Assembly (NCBI RefSeq): GCF_963664415.1
Contig: NZ_OY761440.1
Span: 1,426,001 to 1,490,000 of the forward strand
DNA length: 64,000 nt
Direction: 5' to 3'
Source of the DNA: an uncultured Desulfobacter sp.
GTDB taxonomy: Bacteria; Desulfobacterota; Desulfobacteria; Desulfobacterales; Desulfobacteraceae
Under the pieces are notes generated by a model, which worked only from the letters and a program-made list of their open reading frames with translations, did no database searches and had not been told where the DNA came from. Each line of letters opens with the position of its first letter. Positions within the stretch are counted from its first letter, which is position 1. A program made the position numbers and the translations under genes. Of the stretch, positions 9,759 through 18,853 are shown in pieces.

Positions 9759-11285
9759 GGGCGCATTCCCATTTTCCCGGTTTTTAAAACGGACTATCCT
9801 CTTTAGCAAAAAGAAGTTATGCTTCCCCTCGATTATCAACTGATGAGGAAGAAAATAGTATGAAACTCAAAAAGGCTGAATCCTGCGAAACGGTAGAAGA
9901 AATATATGAATTATTGAAACAGCTGGACAAAGAGAAACGGCTAATTCGCAGTCCGGAAGAACTCATTCAGGTTGAACAAGAAATTTTAAGCTATACCAAT
10001 CGTTTAGCCGCGTTGATGCTAAAAAAAAAAGTCCAAACCAGTATAAACTCTCCGGAGCATAACGAACAAGAAAGAGAGTTGGTGCGTAGCTGGCCTGGCC
10101 GAATGAAAAGTGAAGGGTTTGAGACAGTTCAAATTCAAACCAGCTCAGGTTGCACGATCCCAATCCATGTTCGATACTATCGAAGAGCCTGTGACCGTCG
10201 AAATGGCAAAAGATATAAGGGCTTGTATGCTGCTTTGGCTTTGCTCGGGATTCATGATCGATGTACACCAATCTTGGCGGCGATGGTCAGCGCCTGGTCC
10301 GCGTTACTGAGCTCATTTGAGGAAGTACGTCAGGTCCTTTGTGATCATGGCACTATCCTGGATGTTAAGGTGATCCGGAAACTGGCCTACCGCTACGCAG
10401 AACGAGCACGGGTGGTACAGCAAATGGGTCTGCTCCCCTTAAATGAAGAGGACAACCTTCAAGGTCGTCGGGTTGTCATAAGCACCGATGGTGGCCGGAC
10501 TCGATTGCGGGAAAAAAAGCGAGGTCCCCGGACAGCCAAAGGAAGAACCAGATATCATGGGGCCTGGAGAGAACCCAAGCTGTTGATTATTTATGTCGTC
10601 GATGCCCATGGGAAACAGGAAAAAAGCTTTGCCCCATTTATTGATGGCGGTTTTAATGGGCCTGATGGCTTGTTTCTGCTGCTGAAGGGCTATTTGAAGT
10701 CTCTTTGCATCCAAAAAGCAGACAAGGTGTTGTTTGTTGCGGACGGGGCTCATTGGATATGGAATCGAGTCCCTGGTCTGATCAAGGCACTGGGGTTGAA
10801 TCCGGAGAGTGTGCATGAACTCCTTGATTTTTATCATGCAGTAGAGCATCTGGGAAAGGTTGCAGGATTACGAAAAAACTGGTCAGCCAAAAAACGTAAA
10901 GCCTGGGTCTCAAAACAGCGACGGTTTTTGCTAAAAGGTGAATCGGCAACGGTCGTACAAGAAGTACAGGCTCTTTGTCGAGGCCGGAACAGCAAAGCCA
11001 TAAAGACAGAACGGGATTATTTTGTACGTAATAGGCACCGTCTTGCTTTCCCAACGGTAAAGGCATTGAATTTGCCGATTGGCAGTGGTGCGATTGAAAG
11101 TTCGATTCGAAGAGTTGTCAATTTGAGACTCAAGGGTCCCTGCATTTTTTGGTATAAAGAAAATGCGGAGAAAATGCTCATGCTGCGCTCATACTATAAA
11201 TCGGGACGATGGAACTGTCTGAAACAAATGGCCAATTCACATATCTCATTGTTAGCTGCATAACCGTGAAAATGGGAATGCGCCC
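9759..11285 (+). mobile_element. Intact IS, ISKra4-like, in receptor A
   Basis: The 1527-bp element is bounded by perfect 18-bp inverted repeats: GGGCGCATTCCCATTTTC at 9759-9776 and its complement at 11268-11285. It is flanked by an 8-bp target duplication, TTGAGGAT, at 9751-9758 and 11286-11293. One transposase gene fills it. Perfect ends and duplication indicate a recent, probably still active insertion. The family label rests on the transposase and is tentative. Confidence 0.9.
9860..11263 (+). CDS. DDE transposase, ISKra4-like
   Basis: A 467-residue transposase. Candidate catalytic segments are VVISTDGGRTRLREKKRG (first Asp, about 205), VLFVADGAHWIWNRVPG (second Asp, about 295) and IGSGAIESSIRRVVN (Glu, about 415); the GSGAIES motif is shared with ISKra4 and ISLre2-type enzymes. 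The ATG follows a GAGGAAG ribosome site. The N-terminal 90 residues are charged and helical and probably bind the inverted repeats. The gene is intact and ends 4 nt before the right inverted repeat. Confidence 0.75.
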   Translation: MKLKKAESCETVEEIYELLKQLDKEKRLIRSPEELIQVEQEILSYTNRLAALMLKKKVQTSINSPEHNEQERELVRSWPGRMKSEGFETVQIQTSSGCTIPIHVRYYRRACDRRNGKRYKGLYAALALLGIHDRCTPILAAMVSAWSALLSSFEEVRQVLCDHGTILDVKVIRKLAYRYAERARVVQQMGLLPLNEEDNLQGRRVVISTDGGRTRLREKKRGPRTAKGRTRYHGAWREPKLLIIYVVDAHGKQEKSFAPFIDGGFNGPDGLFLLLKGYLKSLCIQKADKVLFVADGAHWIWNRVPGLIKALGLNPESVHELLDFYHAVEHLGKVAGLRKNWSAKKRKAWVSKQRRFLLKGESATVVQEVQALCRGRNSKAIKTERDYFVRNRHRLAFPTVKALNLPIGSGAIESSIRRVVNLRLKGPCIFWYKENAEKMLMLRSYYKSGRWNCLKQMANSHISLLAA

Positions 11286-11293
11286 TTGAGGAT

Positions 11294-12049
11294 TATGTGT
11301 CAGGTAGAACCAAGGATAATTCTTGGGATGATATTGCGCCTAAATTCAGTGTGGATTACGCCTTCACGCCTGAATTTATGGGATATGTAACGATTGCGAA
11401 AGGCTTTCGACCAGGTGGTTTCAATGTCTGGAGTTCAGTTGCGGAATATGACAGCTTTGAAAGCGAAGAGCTGTGGTCCTATGAAATAGGAGCAAAAACT
11501 CAATTTTTTGAAAACAGGTTGATCGTAAACGGCGCACTCTTTTATATGGATAGAAATGACATGCAGGCGACAGAGCAGACCACCGAAAGCATGAGCTATA
11601 CAACCAATGCTGCGACTGCCATCTCCTATGGAGCTGAACTGGAAGTACAGGCAAAAATAACTCCCAAATTCACCATGACGGCAAGCGTTGGTTATATCAA
11701 TTCGGAATTTGATGAATATCAGGACTACTTAGGTGACTATAGTGGTAACAAGGTTTCTCAGGTCCCTGATTATACATTTTCCATTGGGGGGCAATATAGA
11801 GCAGGCAACGGCTTTTATGCAGGAGTTGATTTGATTGGTGTTGGACGCATGTACTCAGACAGGGAAAATGAATATGAACAAGATGCTTATCAACTGATCA
11901 ATGCCAAAATTGGGTATGAAGCTGAAACCTGGGATATTTATCTCTATGGAAAGAATGTCTTTGATGAAGATTACTCAATGGTAGGTGAGAGTTATATAAC
12001 CTATAGTGAGCCCCGTGAAATCGGTGTAAAGCTTACCTACCGATTTTAA
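11294..12049 (+). pseudogene. TonB-dependent receptor A, 3' part
   Basis: This is the C-terminal 251 codons of the receptor that starts at 8502, beginning YVSGRTKDNSWDDIAPKFSV directly after the target duplication of the ISKra4-like element. It includes the YATVAKGFRPGGFN-type strand and ends REIGVKLTYRF with the terminal phenylalanine. It has no start signal of its own. In-frame fusion to the 5' half after IS removal is seen directly. The DUF4198 gene follows 62 bp downstream and probably shares the transcript, so the IS may be polar on it. Confidence 0.9.
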
Positions 12050-12111
12050 GAGTAGGGATATTTCAGAATCTTATATAGAAAACCAGATATCAGTTTATAA
12101 GGAATTACAAA

Positions 12112-12996
12112 ATGAAAAAAATTTTATTTTCTCTCTTTCTGTTAGGTTGCAGCGCTTCTTTTGCTCATGCCCATATGTTTTGGGTTAATGTGTTTGAATC
12201 CGATGCCCATCAGCCTCCACATGCCATGGTTTCAATGGGCTGGGGGCACACCCTCCCTATGGATGACATACTCACAGATCCTAATAGTGCGCGCATAGGT
12301 GTAGAGAAGCTCGAACTCTATGATCCAGCTTTAAAAAAGACGGACCTTATTAAAATTAAGTCAAAGATTACCGAGGCTGAAGTCACGAATGAACATTTCG
12401 ATATCTTTCCCGCAGATCTGGCCGCGCAGAAAATTGCGTTGAAAAAAGATAGTCTCCCGGGTGTTTATCAAATTGGTGCTATATCAAAAGCAACTTGTTA
12501 TACCCATTATATAGATAATAAAGGCAGATATAGAATTAAACATAAGTCAAAGGATGAACTTGATAATATCAAGGAAATAAAAGGATCATTGAAAAATCAA
12601 TCCTTTGCAAAAGCATATATCACTTTGGGAAAATGGACAAATCCTAAACCGTTGGGGCACAAACTGGAGATTATCCCCCTGACTGATCTGAGCAACGTGC
12701 ATGTCGGCGACATGGTGGGGGTTAAAGTATTATTTTATGGAGAACCCCAGAGTACCTCACTTAAAAATAACATTTACATAACCGCAGGAAGCAACACCTT
12801 TGGCTTGGATGAAGGTTTTAATCTGCAATCGTTTTTAGTGGAAGGAAAAGCTCAATTTCGCGTGCAGAGTAAGGGGCAATGGATAATTAATACGATGAAA
12901 GGAGAAGATGTAACTAAAGATGGTAAGCTAAAAGATTTATATGGGAAAGTAGACACCGTATACCATACAGCCTCGCTAACTTTTAACGTTAAATAA
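12112..12996 (+). CDS. DUF4198 periplasmic protein
   Basis: A 294-residue exported protein. The signal peptide MKKILFSLFLLGCSASFAHA is followed by HMFWVNVFESDAHQPPHAMV, then beta-rich sequence ending YHTASLTFNVK. This fits the DUF4198 family (nickel-uptake-associated, carboxypeptidase-regulatory-like fold), often found beside TonB receptors and metal transporters. Histidines just after the cleavage site (HMF, HQPPH, GWGH) could bind metal. It follows receptor A by 62 bp and likely belongs to its operon. A homologous C-terminal fragment lies at 58600-59097 on the other strand. A metal role is inferred, not shown. Confidence 0.72.
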   Translation: MKKILFSLFLLGCSASFAHAHMFWVNVFESDAHQPPHAMVSMGWGHTLPMDDILTDPNSARIGVEKLELYDPALKKTDLIKIKSKITEAEVTNEHFDIFPADLAAQKIALKKDSLPGVYQIGAISKATCYTHYIDNKGRYRIKHKSKDELDNIKEIKGSLKNQSFAKAYITLGKWTNPKPLGHKLEIIPLTDLSNVHVGDMVGVKVLFYGEPQSTSLKNNIYITAGSNTFGLDEGFNLQSFLVEGKAQFRVQSKGQWIINTMKGEDVTKDGKLKDLYGKVDTVYHTASLTFNVK

Positions 12997-13033
12997 TCGC
13001 ATTTGTCTGTCTCAATTACGATGAGGGGGGCAA

Positions 13034-13547
13034 GAGGCGGTGAAAAATCAGCGGGGAAGAAACGAAATCACGTTAAGAGTGCGGCTGGTAGGGGACGAAA
13101 GCATTTCTGAAAACGCATTTGAGAATAAAGTTATTTTCAGCCCTTGACTATTATGCTGTGCATTCCCTTTGGCTTCATCGGGGCCGTGGCCGGCCATATT
13201 ATCATGGGGCATTCCCTGTCCATTCTGAGTCTGTTCGGTATTGTGGCCATGGCAGACGTGGTGGTCAATGATGCTTTGATGCTCATTGATTTCGCCAACC
13301 GGCTGGTACGCGGCGACATGCCTGTAAAAAACGCAGTCAGGGCTGCCGGGATACAGCGGTTCAGGCCCATTATTTTCACCTGTGGCGGACTTGCCCCGAT
13401 CATCACGATCACGGAAATTTCGTTTCAGGCCCAATATCTTATTCCCATGGCCATCTCCCTGGAGTTTGGTATTTTTTTTGCCACGCTGATTACCTTAGGC
13501 TTGTGCCTTGTCTTTACCTGGTATTGGAAAACATCAAATGCCGTTAA
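13034..13547 (+). pseudogene. RND efflux pump, internally deleted remnant
   Basis: Two pieces of an AcrB-type pump are fused by deletion. The first (13034-13141) reads EAVKNQRGRNEITLRVRLVG, from the periplasmic porter domain. The second, in another frame from about 13129, reads YFQPLTIMLCIPFGFIGAVA and LIDFANRLVRGDMPVKNAVR, from the C-terminal membrane domain. A further frameshift near 13500 is needed to reach the natural C-terminus LVPCLYLVLENIKCR and the stop at 13545-13547. The pump is non-functional. It follows the DUF4198 gene, which suggests the ancestral locus was receptor, DUF4198, efflux pump. A similar remnant follows the receptor at 21136. Confidence 0.85.
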
Positions 13548-13618
13548 CAGACACCAACAATGCAGGGTTAAAATGGGCGCCGCAGGCGCTTCGCCCTCTT
13601 GTTTCCAGTATCTTGTCT

Positions 13619-14623
13619 CTAGTTTCTTGTAAAAACGCTTGGTGTATCACCAAAATACTTTTTAAATTCTTTGGAGAACGTTTTCTGCTGGGCGTACCCT
13701 ACTTCAAAAGCAACTTCCGCCACACTTCGGTTTCCGGCTTGCAGCAGACGCTTGGATTCTTCCAGTCTGAACGTGCGAAGAAAGTTAAAGGCAGTAACAC
13801 CATAAACCTTACGAAAGCACTGATTTAAGGTAGTTTTATTCACCCCCACCATTCTGGAAAGTTCTGTCAGGGAGGGCGGATTTTTAATATCGGAAATTAT
13901 TATGTCGCGGGCTTTGTGAACGAAATTCCGGGAGCCGGTTGCCGGATCGAAGCAGGAGATGTCCTGCCCCTTATCAGAATTGAGTTGATCAAAACCGAAC
14001 CTCATCAGTTCCAGGGCTTTACTTCCTAAAAAGAGGTGCCTGCGGGCATCAACATAAGTACATCCGAGAATTTCATGAATACAAACATGAATAGAAGGGG
14101 TCATGAACACGGGGCAGCAAAAAAAATCACCTTGTTTTTGGAAATCCAACATTTCTTCTATCTTTCGGGCAAAGTCTCCTGTTATTCCTTGGGAAAAACG
14201 TTTTATAAACCACGGTTCCATTGTAATCCCAATGAAACAAAAGGGTTTTTGGGGGAAATGGAGCAGAGTCCTCTTACAGTTGTAGATTAAATATCCTTGA
14301 TTGGGGCAAAAAGTAGTTTTTTGCTCTTGGTCATGGTGCTGAATAAGAGATCTTTCGCCAAGAATGAAACAAAGATGAACACAATTTGTTTCTTCTTCAT
14401 AAGAAATGCTGAAGGCGGTAGAAGGATATTGCTTTGAAATTGCCAAAATCAAACCCGGCTGACACTTGAGTTGATATATGAATCCTTTGTTTAGATCCTT
14501 AAAGGTGTCTGGCCAGTTATAGAATATTTCATACCCGTCTTTTTTTTGAAAAAAAGTATTTGGATTAAGGCATGGTTCATAACAGTCCTGCCCTGAAATA
14601 ATGATAGGATCTTGTCTTTTCAT
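13619..14623 (-). CDS. AraC-family regulator, copy 2
   Basis: A 334-residue paralogue of the regulators at 7209 and 19848. It has the same start (MKRQDPIIISGQDCYEP), sensing domain and HTH pair (SLTELSRMVGVNKTTLNQCF; SVAEVAFEVGYAQQKTFSKE). A TAT-to-TAG change after FTRN removes the last 17 residues present in the other copies. The lost tail lies beyond the second HTH, so function may persist. It diverges from receptor B (14850) and shares the direct-repeat operator with it. Confidence 0.8.
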   Translation of the reverse strand: MKRQDPIIISGQDCYEPCLNPNTFFQKKDGYEIFYNWPDTFKDLNKGFIYQLKCQPGLILAISKQYPSTAFSISYEEETNCVHLCFILGERSLIQHHDQEQKTTFCPNQGYLIYNCKRTLLHFPQKPFCFIGITMEPWFIKRFSQGITGDFARKIEEMLDFQKQGDFFCCPVFMTPSIHVCIHEILGCTYVDARRHLFLGSKALELMRFGFDQLNSDKGQDISCFDPATGSRNFVHKARDIIISDIKNPPSLTELSRMVGVNKTTLNQCFRKVYGVTAFNFLRTFRLEESKRLLQAGNRSVAEVAFEVGYAQQKTFSKEFKKYFGDTPSVFTRN

Positions 14624-14718
14624 ATAAAAAAATCTTCCATTGCTTTAAATTTATTATCTTTACAAAAATTAATTTAGCATTCCAAGAATTGTTTAGTCAA
14701 AATTATTTTTATCGCAAA

Positions 14719-14750
14719 GTGGCGTGAAATTATTTTTAGGTGGTGTAAAA
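14719..14750 (+). promoter_or_regulatory. AraC operator, direct repeats, copy 2
   Basis: GTGGCGTGAAA begins at 14719 and GTGGTGTAAAA at 14740, again 21 bp apart, in the divergent gap between the AraC gene (start 14623) and receptor B (start 14850). The second site ends 99 nt before the receptor ATG. Conservation of sequence and spacing with the sites at 8370 and 21005 supports binding by the paralogous AraC proteins. Confidence 0.65.
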
Positions 14751-14849
14751 AAATTGCGCTCCATTATAAGTTTGCTTTGATTTATTTTGTTCTCAGGCGT
14801 TGTTTGTATGGGTGGTACTATTACGTTTAAAGCTAAAAGGAAAAACATA

Positions 14850-16041
14850 ATGAAAATTTTTCAAATAGCTATTGTATTAATTTCGATTTTGATTGCCATA
14901 AATCAATCCATAGCAGATAGTGGACAATCCGCAATATCATTGGATACCATCACTGTAACGGCAAACAAACAGGAAGAAAATATCCAGGATGTTCCAATGA
15001 GCATCACAGCCTTCGATGAGTTTACTCTTGAGGACAAGAATATCACTTCTGTTCGCGATTTAACCGATTATGTTCCAAATCTAATTCTTAGTGACCAAGG
15101 CGTTTCAGGTTCAGCAAGACCTGTTATGAGGGGGGTCGTGGCAGAATTGGGGACATTCAATGTTTCAACTGCCATGTTCGTCGATGGAATCCCGGTTTTG
15201 TCATTTAATGGATTTGAAGATACCCTGCAGAATATTGAACGGGTAGAAGTGTTACGCGGCCCTCAAGGAACGCTGTATGGAAAAAGTGCCGAAGCAGGCG
15301 CTATCAATATTATTACCCGTCAGCCAGATAATACTTTACGTGGAAAGATTTCGGTTGATGGGGGAGAGGATTATAAAAAAGATGTTGGTTTTAACGTAAG
15401 CGGTCCAATTATTCAGGATAAGTTTTTCTTTGGAGTGTCAGGGAAATATTACAGCAAAGACGGTTTTATTACTAATGGATATACCGATGATGAGGCAAAC
15501 GATGAAGCACATTGGTATGGCAAAGGCCAATTTAGATGGACGCCGACAGACAACCTTGATATTAGCGTAATTTTTTCTCAGCTCCAATATGATAATGACG
15601 GCAACACAATGGGGTTGAGTGAAGATGGCGCAGCTAGTTATGGATGGGTTGCGTCCGGTGACCGGGAGGTCTATTCTGATTTTGACACCAGGGAAGAGTC
15701 AAAAATCAGCACTCAAGCCTTTAAAGTCATTTACGATATTAATGATACATTAAATTTAACCTCCATTACCACTCATCGCCTTTTTCAAACTGATTCTGCT
15801 ACTGATTTTGACTTTAGCTCCGTTGACGGGCTGCATGGTACGGATAAAAGTAAGTTCGACAAAATTTCTCAGGAATTGAGGTTGGTATCAAACACGGAGA
15901 AGATAAAGGGGGTGGTCGGTATCTATTATGATACAGATGATAATTCAACTGACCAGAGAATAGAAACCTATGGTACAGGTTACGACAGAGACCATGGGGG
16001 GAAGGCCTACGCCTTTTTTGGACAAATTCGTTACGCATTAA
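14850..16041 (+). pseudogene. TonB-dependent receptor B, 5' part (split by IS21)
   Basis: The first 397 codons, starting MKIFQIAIVLISILIAINQS; the ATG at 14850 is preferred to an upstream in-frame one because the paralogues start here. It has the TonB box LDTITVTANKQEEN, a plug with ERVEVLRGPQGTLYGKSAEAGAINIITRQP, and half of the barrel. It is interrupted after ...FFGQIRYAL by an IS21 element; coding resumes at 18858 as TPKLGLTSGLRYEN. Removing the element with one TTAA copy restores a full-length receptor in frame. It is the second of three close paralogues, and two of the three carry different IS insertions. Confidence 0.9.
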
Positions 16042-16169
16042 TGGTTTTGCTAACCTAAAATTGACCCCTTTGAGGGCCAAATGACAACCTAAAATTGACC
16101 CCCCACTTTGCATCAGTACTCTGGTATTGAATGGAGATTTTTAACCCATTACCGGAGACGAAAAGGAGA

Positions 16170-17672
16170 ATGCTTAAAGTGGATCAGTATGATTACATCC
16201 GAACAGCTCACCGTGTTTATGGAAAGGCCATTAAAGAGCTTGCCAGAGAAACCGGCCATTCAAAAAACACCATAAAAAAAATTTTAAAGCAGGAATACAT
16301 TGGCTACAAGCAACGATCTAAACAGCCATATCCCGTTCTTGGTCCTTATATCCAGGAGATAGACCGCTGGCTTGGCGATGACAAGGACAAGCCATACAAA
16401 CAGCGACATACAGCAACCCGGATATACCATCGTCTGAAATCGGAACTCGAGTATTCCGGTGGAGAGACGACGGTTCGCCGTTATGTGCGTGAGGCAAAGC
16501 TGAGGCTGGGTTTAACGAATCAGCAGGCATTTATCCCATCAGATCCGACGACTGCCCAGGAAGCCGAGGTAGACTGGGGAAACTGTCAGGCAGTTATTGC
16601 CGGCGAACCCGTGAAGCTGAAATTATTTTGCATACGTTCAAAATGTTCGGGCAAACACTTTGTTCGCTGTTATCCCTGTGAAAGGCAGCAAGCTTTATTT
16701 GACGCTCATATCCAGGCCTTTTCATTTTTTGGAGGCGTGTTCCCAGTTCTTATCTATGACAATCTGACAACAGTCGTACAAAAGGTATTTAAAGGAAAAA
16801 AACGTCATCTTCAGGAATCTTATAATCGGTTCAAGGCCTATTACAACTTCGATCCAAGGTTTTGCAATCCCGGCCAGGGCCATGAAAAAGGTGGGATTGA
16901 AGGCCTGGTCGGCTACGCTCGAAGAAATTATATGGTTCCTATCCCACATGCTGACAGCCTGGACGAATTGAACACGCGCCTCCTCGATGATTGCATGGCC
17001 TATGGAGAGCATCGCATCGCCGGTCAAACACAAAGCGTCAATGAATTGTTTGAATCAGAAAAGCAGGTATTGCTGCCATTGCCGACAACATCGTTCAGTA
17101 ACGTTGAGACGTTCATGGTCAGGGTAAACAAATATGCCACCGTTATTATTGACAAGAACCGGTATTCTGTCCCGACGCGCTATGCTTACATGAGAGTGCA
17201 GGCGATAGTAGAGATAGACCAGGTGATCATTTATTGGAGCGGCAGAAAAATAAGCACCCATCATCGGTTATATGGAAATAATAAGTGGAGTTTAAAACCG
17301 GAACATTATCTGGAGTTGATTCGTCAGCGTCCACAATCATTTGATACCGCCCGGCCAATTTTACAATGGCGTGATCAATGGCCGGATTGCCTGGAAAAGT
17401 TATTAGAACATTTTCGCCGGAAAAACGGTGTAACCAAAGGTACCCGGGAATTTGTCACCGTGCTGATGCTGTACGAAAAATATGCTGTCGACAAGATCGA
17501 AGCAGCCGTAAAGGAAGCACTGAAAAGCAATGTCGGCTGCAGCAATGCTCTCAAGCAGATTTTACACAGTCAAAACATCTCTATGGAGTCCCAATTTGAT
17601 CCTTTGTCGAACTGGGAGACACTGCCCCCTGCTGACATCTCGGCATACGAACAGCTTGGAGGTATCTTATGA
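16170..17672 (+). CDS. istA: IS21 transposase IstA
   Basis: A roughly 500-residue DDE transposase. The N-terminal helix-turn-helix reads YGKAIKELARETGHSKNTIKK. The catalytic core has AEVDWGN (first Asp), PVLIYDNLTTVV (second Asp) and GHEKGGIEGLVGYARR (Glu), followed by the C-terminal IstA beta-barrel (VNKYATVIIDKNRYSVPTRY). The ATG at 16170 (MLKVDQYDYIR) matches how relatives begin, although an ATG at 16131 is also in frame. It overlaps istB by 4 nt (ATGA). IstA cuts and joins the element ends and needs IstB. Confidence 0.92.
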   Translation: MLKVDQYDYIRTAHRVYGKAIKELARETGHSKNTIKKILKQEYIGYKQRSKQPYPVLGPYIQEIDRWLGDDKDKPYKQRHTATRIYHRLKSELEYSGGETTVRRYVREAKLRLGLTNQQAFIPSDPTTAQEAEVDWGNCQAVIAGEPVKLKLFCIRSKCSGKHFVRCYPCERQQALFDAHIQAFSFFGGVFPVLIYDNLTTVVQKVFKGKKRHLQESYNRFKAYYNFDPRFCNPGQGHEKGGIEGLVGYARRNYMVPIPHADSLDELNTRLLDDCMAYGEHRIAGQTQSVNELFESEKQVLLPLPTTSFSNVETFMVRVNKYATVIIDKNRYSVPTRYAYMRVQAIVEIDQVIIYWSGRKISTHHRLYGNNKWSLKPEHYLELIRQRPQSFDTARPILQWRDQWPDCLEKLLEHFRRKNGVTKGTREFVTVLMLYEKYAVDKIEAAVKEALKSNVGCSNALKQILHSQNISMESQFDPLSNWETLPPADISAYEQLGGIL

Positions 17673-18421
17673 ACCCAGCAGTCCAGGCAGTCCTCACACA
17701 GCACTTAAAAACGCTGAAGCTCTCGACGATGGAAAAAGAGTTGGAAGGTCAGATCCGGCAGGCGCATGAGGCGGCCTGCGGCTACGATGAGTTTTTATTG
17801 AATCTTGTTGAAGCGGAAGTTCAAATACGGCAGGAAAACGGTCGCAAGCGACGTCTCAAGGAAGCCAGGTTCCCGATGCAGAAACCGCTTGAAACATTTG
17901 ATTTTGAGGCTGCCCCTGATTTGGACGCCCGGTTGATCAAAGAACTTTCAACAGGGACATTCATTAAAGAAGCCCGGAATATAATTTTGATAGGTAAAAG
18001 CGGAGCCGGTAAAACCCATCTGGCAACCAGCATCGGGATGGAAGCCTGCCGGTATGGACATCGAGTTCGTTTTATTACTGGTTGTGGGCTTGCAAACGAA
18101 CTGACGGAGGCCAGGGAACAACAGGCTCTGGGTAGAATGATAAAACGATATGCCGGTTATGGGCTGTTGATTCTTGATGAATTGGGGTACGTCCCGTTCA
18201 GTAAAATCGGCGCTGAATTATTGTTCCAAGTCCTTACCGAGCGCCATGAAAGACGTTCGATCATCATCACTACCAATCTTGGTTTTGGTGATTGGACGCA
18301 GGTGTTTGGCGATGCAAATCTTACCGCTGCTCTGCTGGATCGTGTCACTCACCGGGCTCACATTATTCAATGTAACTGGGACAGTTATCGACTTAAACAG
18401 ACTTTAAAATCGAGAGGATAA
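17669..18421 (+). CDS. istB: IS21 helper ATPase IstB
   Basis: A 250-residue AAA+ ATPase related to DnaC. Walker A is GKSGAGKTHLA (about residues 111-121) and Walker B is LLILDELGYVPF. It also has the sensor motif SIIITTNLGFGDW and a C-terminal arginine-bearing LLDRVTHRAHII. It selects and remodels target DNA for IstA. The start overlaps the istA stop, so translation is coupled. The third small gene starts 4 nt after its stop. Confidence 0.92.
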   Translation: MNPAVQAVLTQHLKTLKLSTMEKELEGQIRQAHEAACGYDEFLLNLVEAEVQIRQENGRKRRLKEARFPMQKPLETFDFEAAPDLDARLIKELSTGTFIKEARNIILIGKSGAGKTHLATSIGMEACRYGHRVRFITGCGLANELTEAREQQALGRMIKRYAGYGLLILDELGYVPFSKIGAELLFQVLTERHERRSIIITTNLGFGDWTQVFGDANLTAALLDRVTHRAHIIQCNWDSYRLKQTLKSRG

Positions 18422-18424
18422 AGA

Positions 18425-18685
18425 ATGAAAGAACTGGATGTATATAATCCCCTGAAAGGTCGAAATGAAACGATAAGGATCGAGATCTCCGAAGACTGTA
18501 CGACCTATTTTGAAGAGGCGGAGAAGAATGATGATATCCTGAGCATTACAGACACAGATGCCGGTTTGTTAATACAAGAGTGTGGGTGCACAAAACCGAT
18601 TCTCATAGCTGTAGAATCACGGGAATCAATTAATTACAGCCAAAAAGGAGCGTTGAAGGCAATAGCCGACTACTGCGTTGGGTAG
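18425..18685 (+). CDS. Third gene of IS21 element 1, small acidic protein
   Basis: An 86-residue acidic protein of unknown function starting MKELDVYNPLKGRNETIRIE. An AGAGGA ribosome site lies just before the ATG, 4 nt after istB, so it is probably co-translated. It is clearly related to the 87-residue protein at 63443 behind the istB of the second IS21. Both share the pattern D-x-YN-x2-K-x-R-x-ETI-x-IEI near the start and ITD-x3-GLLI-x2-C in the middle. Position and conservation suggest an IS21 accessory factor, perhaps a regulator or target-choice partner. It has no membrane segment or recognisable HTH. Confidence 0.7.
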   Translation: MKELDVYNPLKGRNETIRIEISEDCTTYFEEAEKNDDILSITDTDAGLLIQECGCTKPILIAVESRESINYSQKGALKAIADYCVG

Positions 18686-18692
18686 CCCGTCC

Positions 18693-18744
18693 GGCCAGGG
18701 CCAGGGGATCGGCCCGGCGCCGGGCCGATCCCCTGGCCCTGGCC
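18693..18744. repeat. 52-bp perfect GC-rich palindrome
   Basis: The half-site at 18693-18718 is the exact reverse complement of 18719-18744, with no loop. One more pair (18692/18745) extends it, and GGGTA / TACCC flank it further out. It begins 8 nt after the third IS21 gene and lies inside the element. It is far stronger than needed for termination and lacks a T-run. It could be an mRNA-stabilising or terminating hairpin, a protein site, or a nested small palindromic repeat. Confidence 0.8.
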
Positions 18745-18853
18745 GTTACCCAAACCGGAACTATATAAAAAGCGATAAGAGAATGATTTTAACAACAGGG
18801 GGGGTCAAAATTGGGTTGTCGAGAGGGGTCAATTTTGTGTTGCAATTCCGACA

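Larger units (their letters stand above)
16042..18853 (+). mobile_element. IS21-family element 1, with an extra gene
   Basis: The 2812-bp element runs TG...CA and is flanked by TTAA at 16038-16041 and 18854-18857. The left end carries two copies of the motif CCTAAAATTGACCCC (about 16052 and 16093). The right end carries the complementary motifs (about 18800-18840). Such multiple terminal repeats are typical of IS21. Genes are istA, istB and a third small ORF, followed by a 52-bp perfect palindrome. The insertion splits receptor B in a way that is exactly reversible, so it is recent. Confidence 0.88.
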
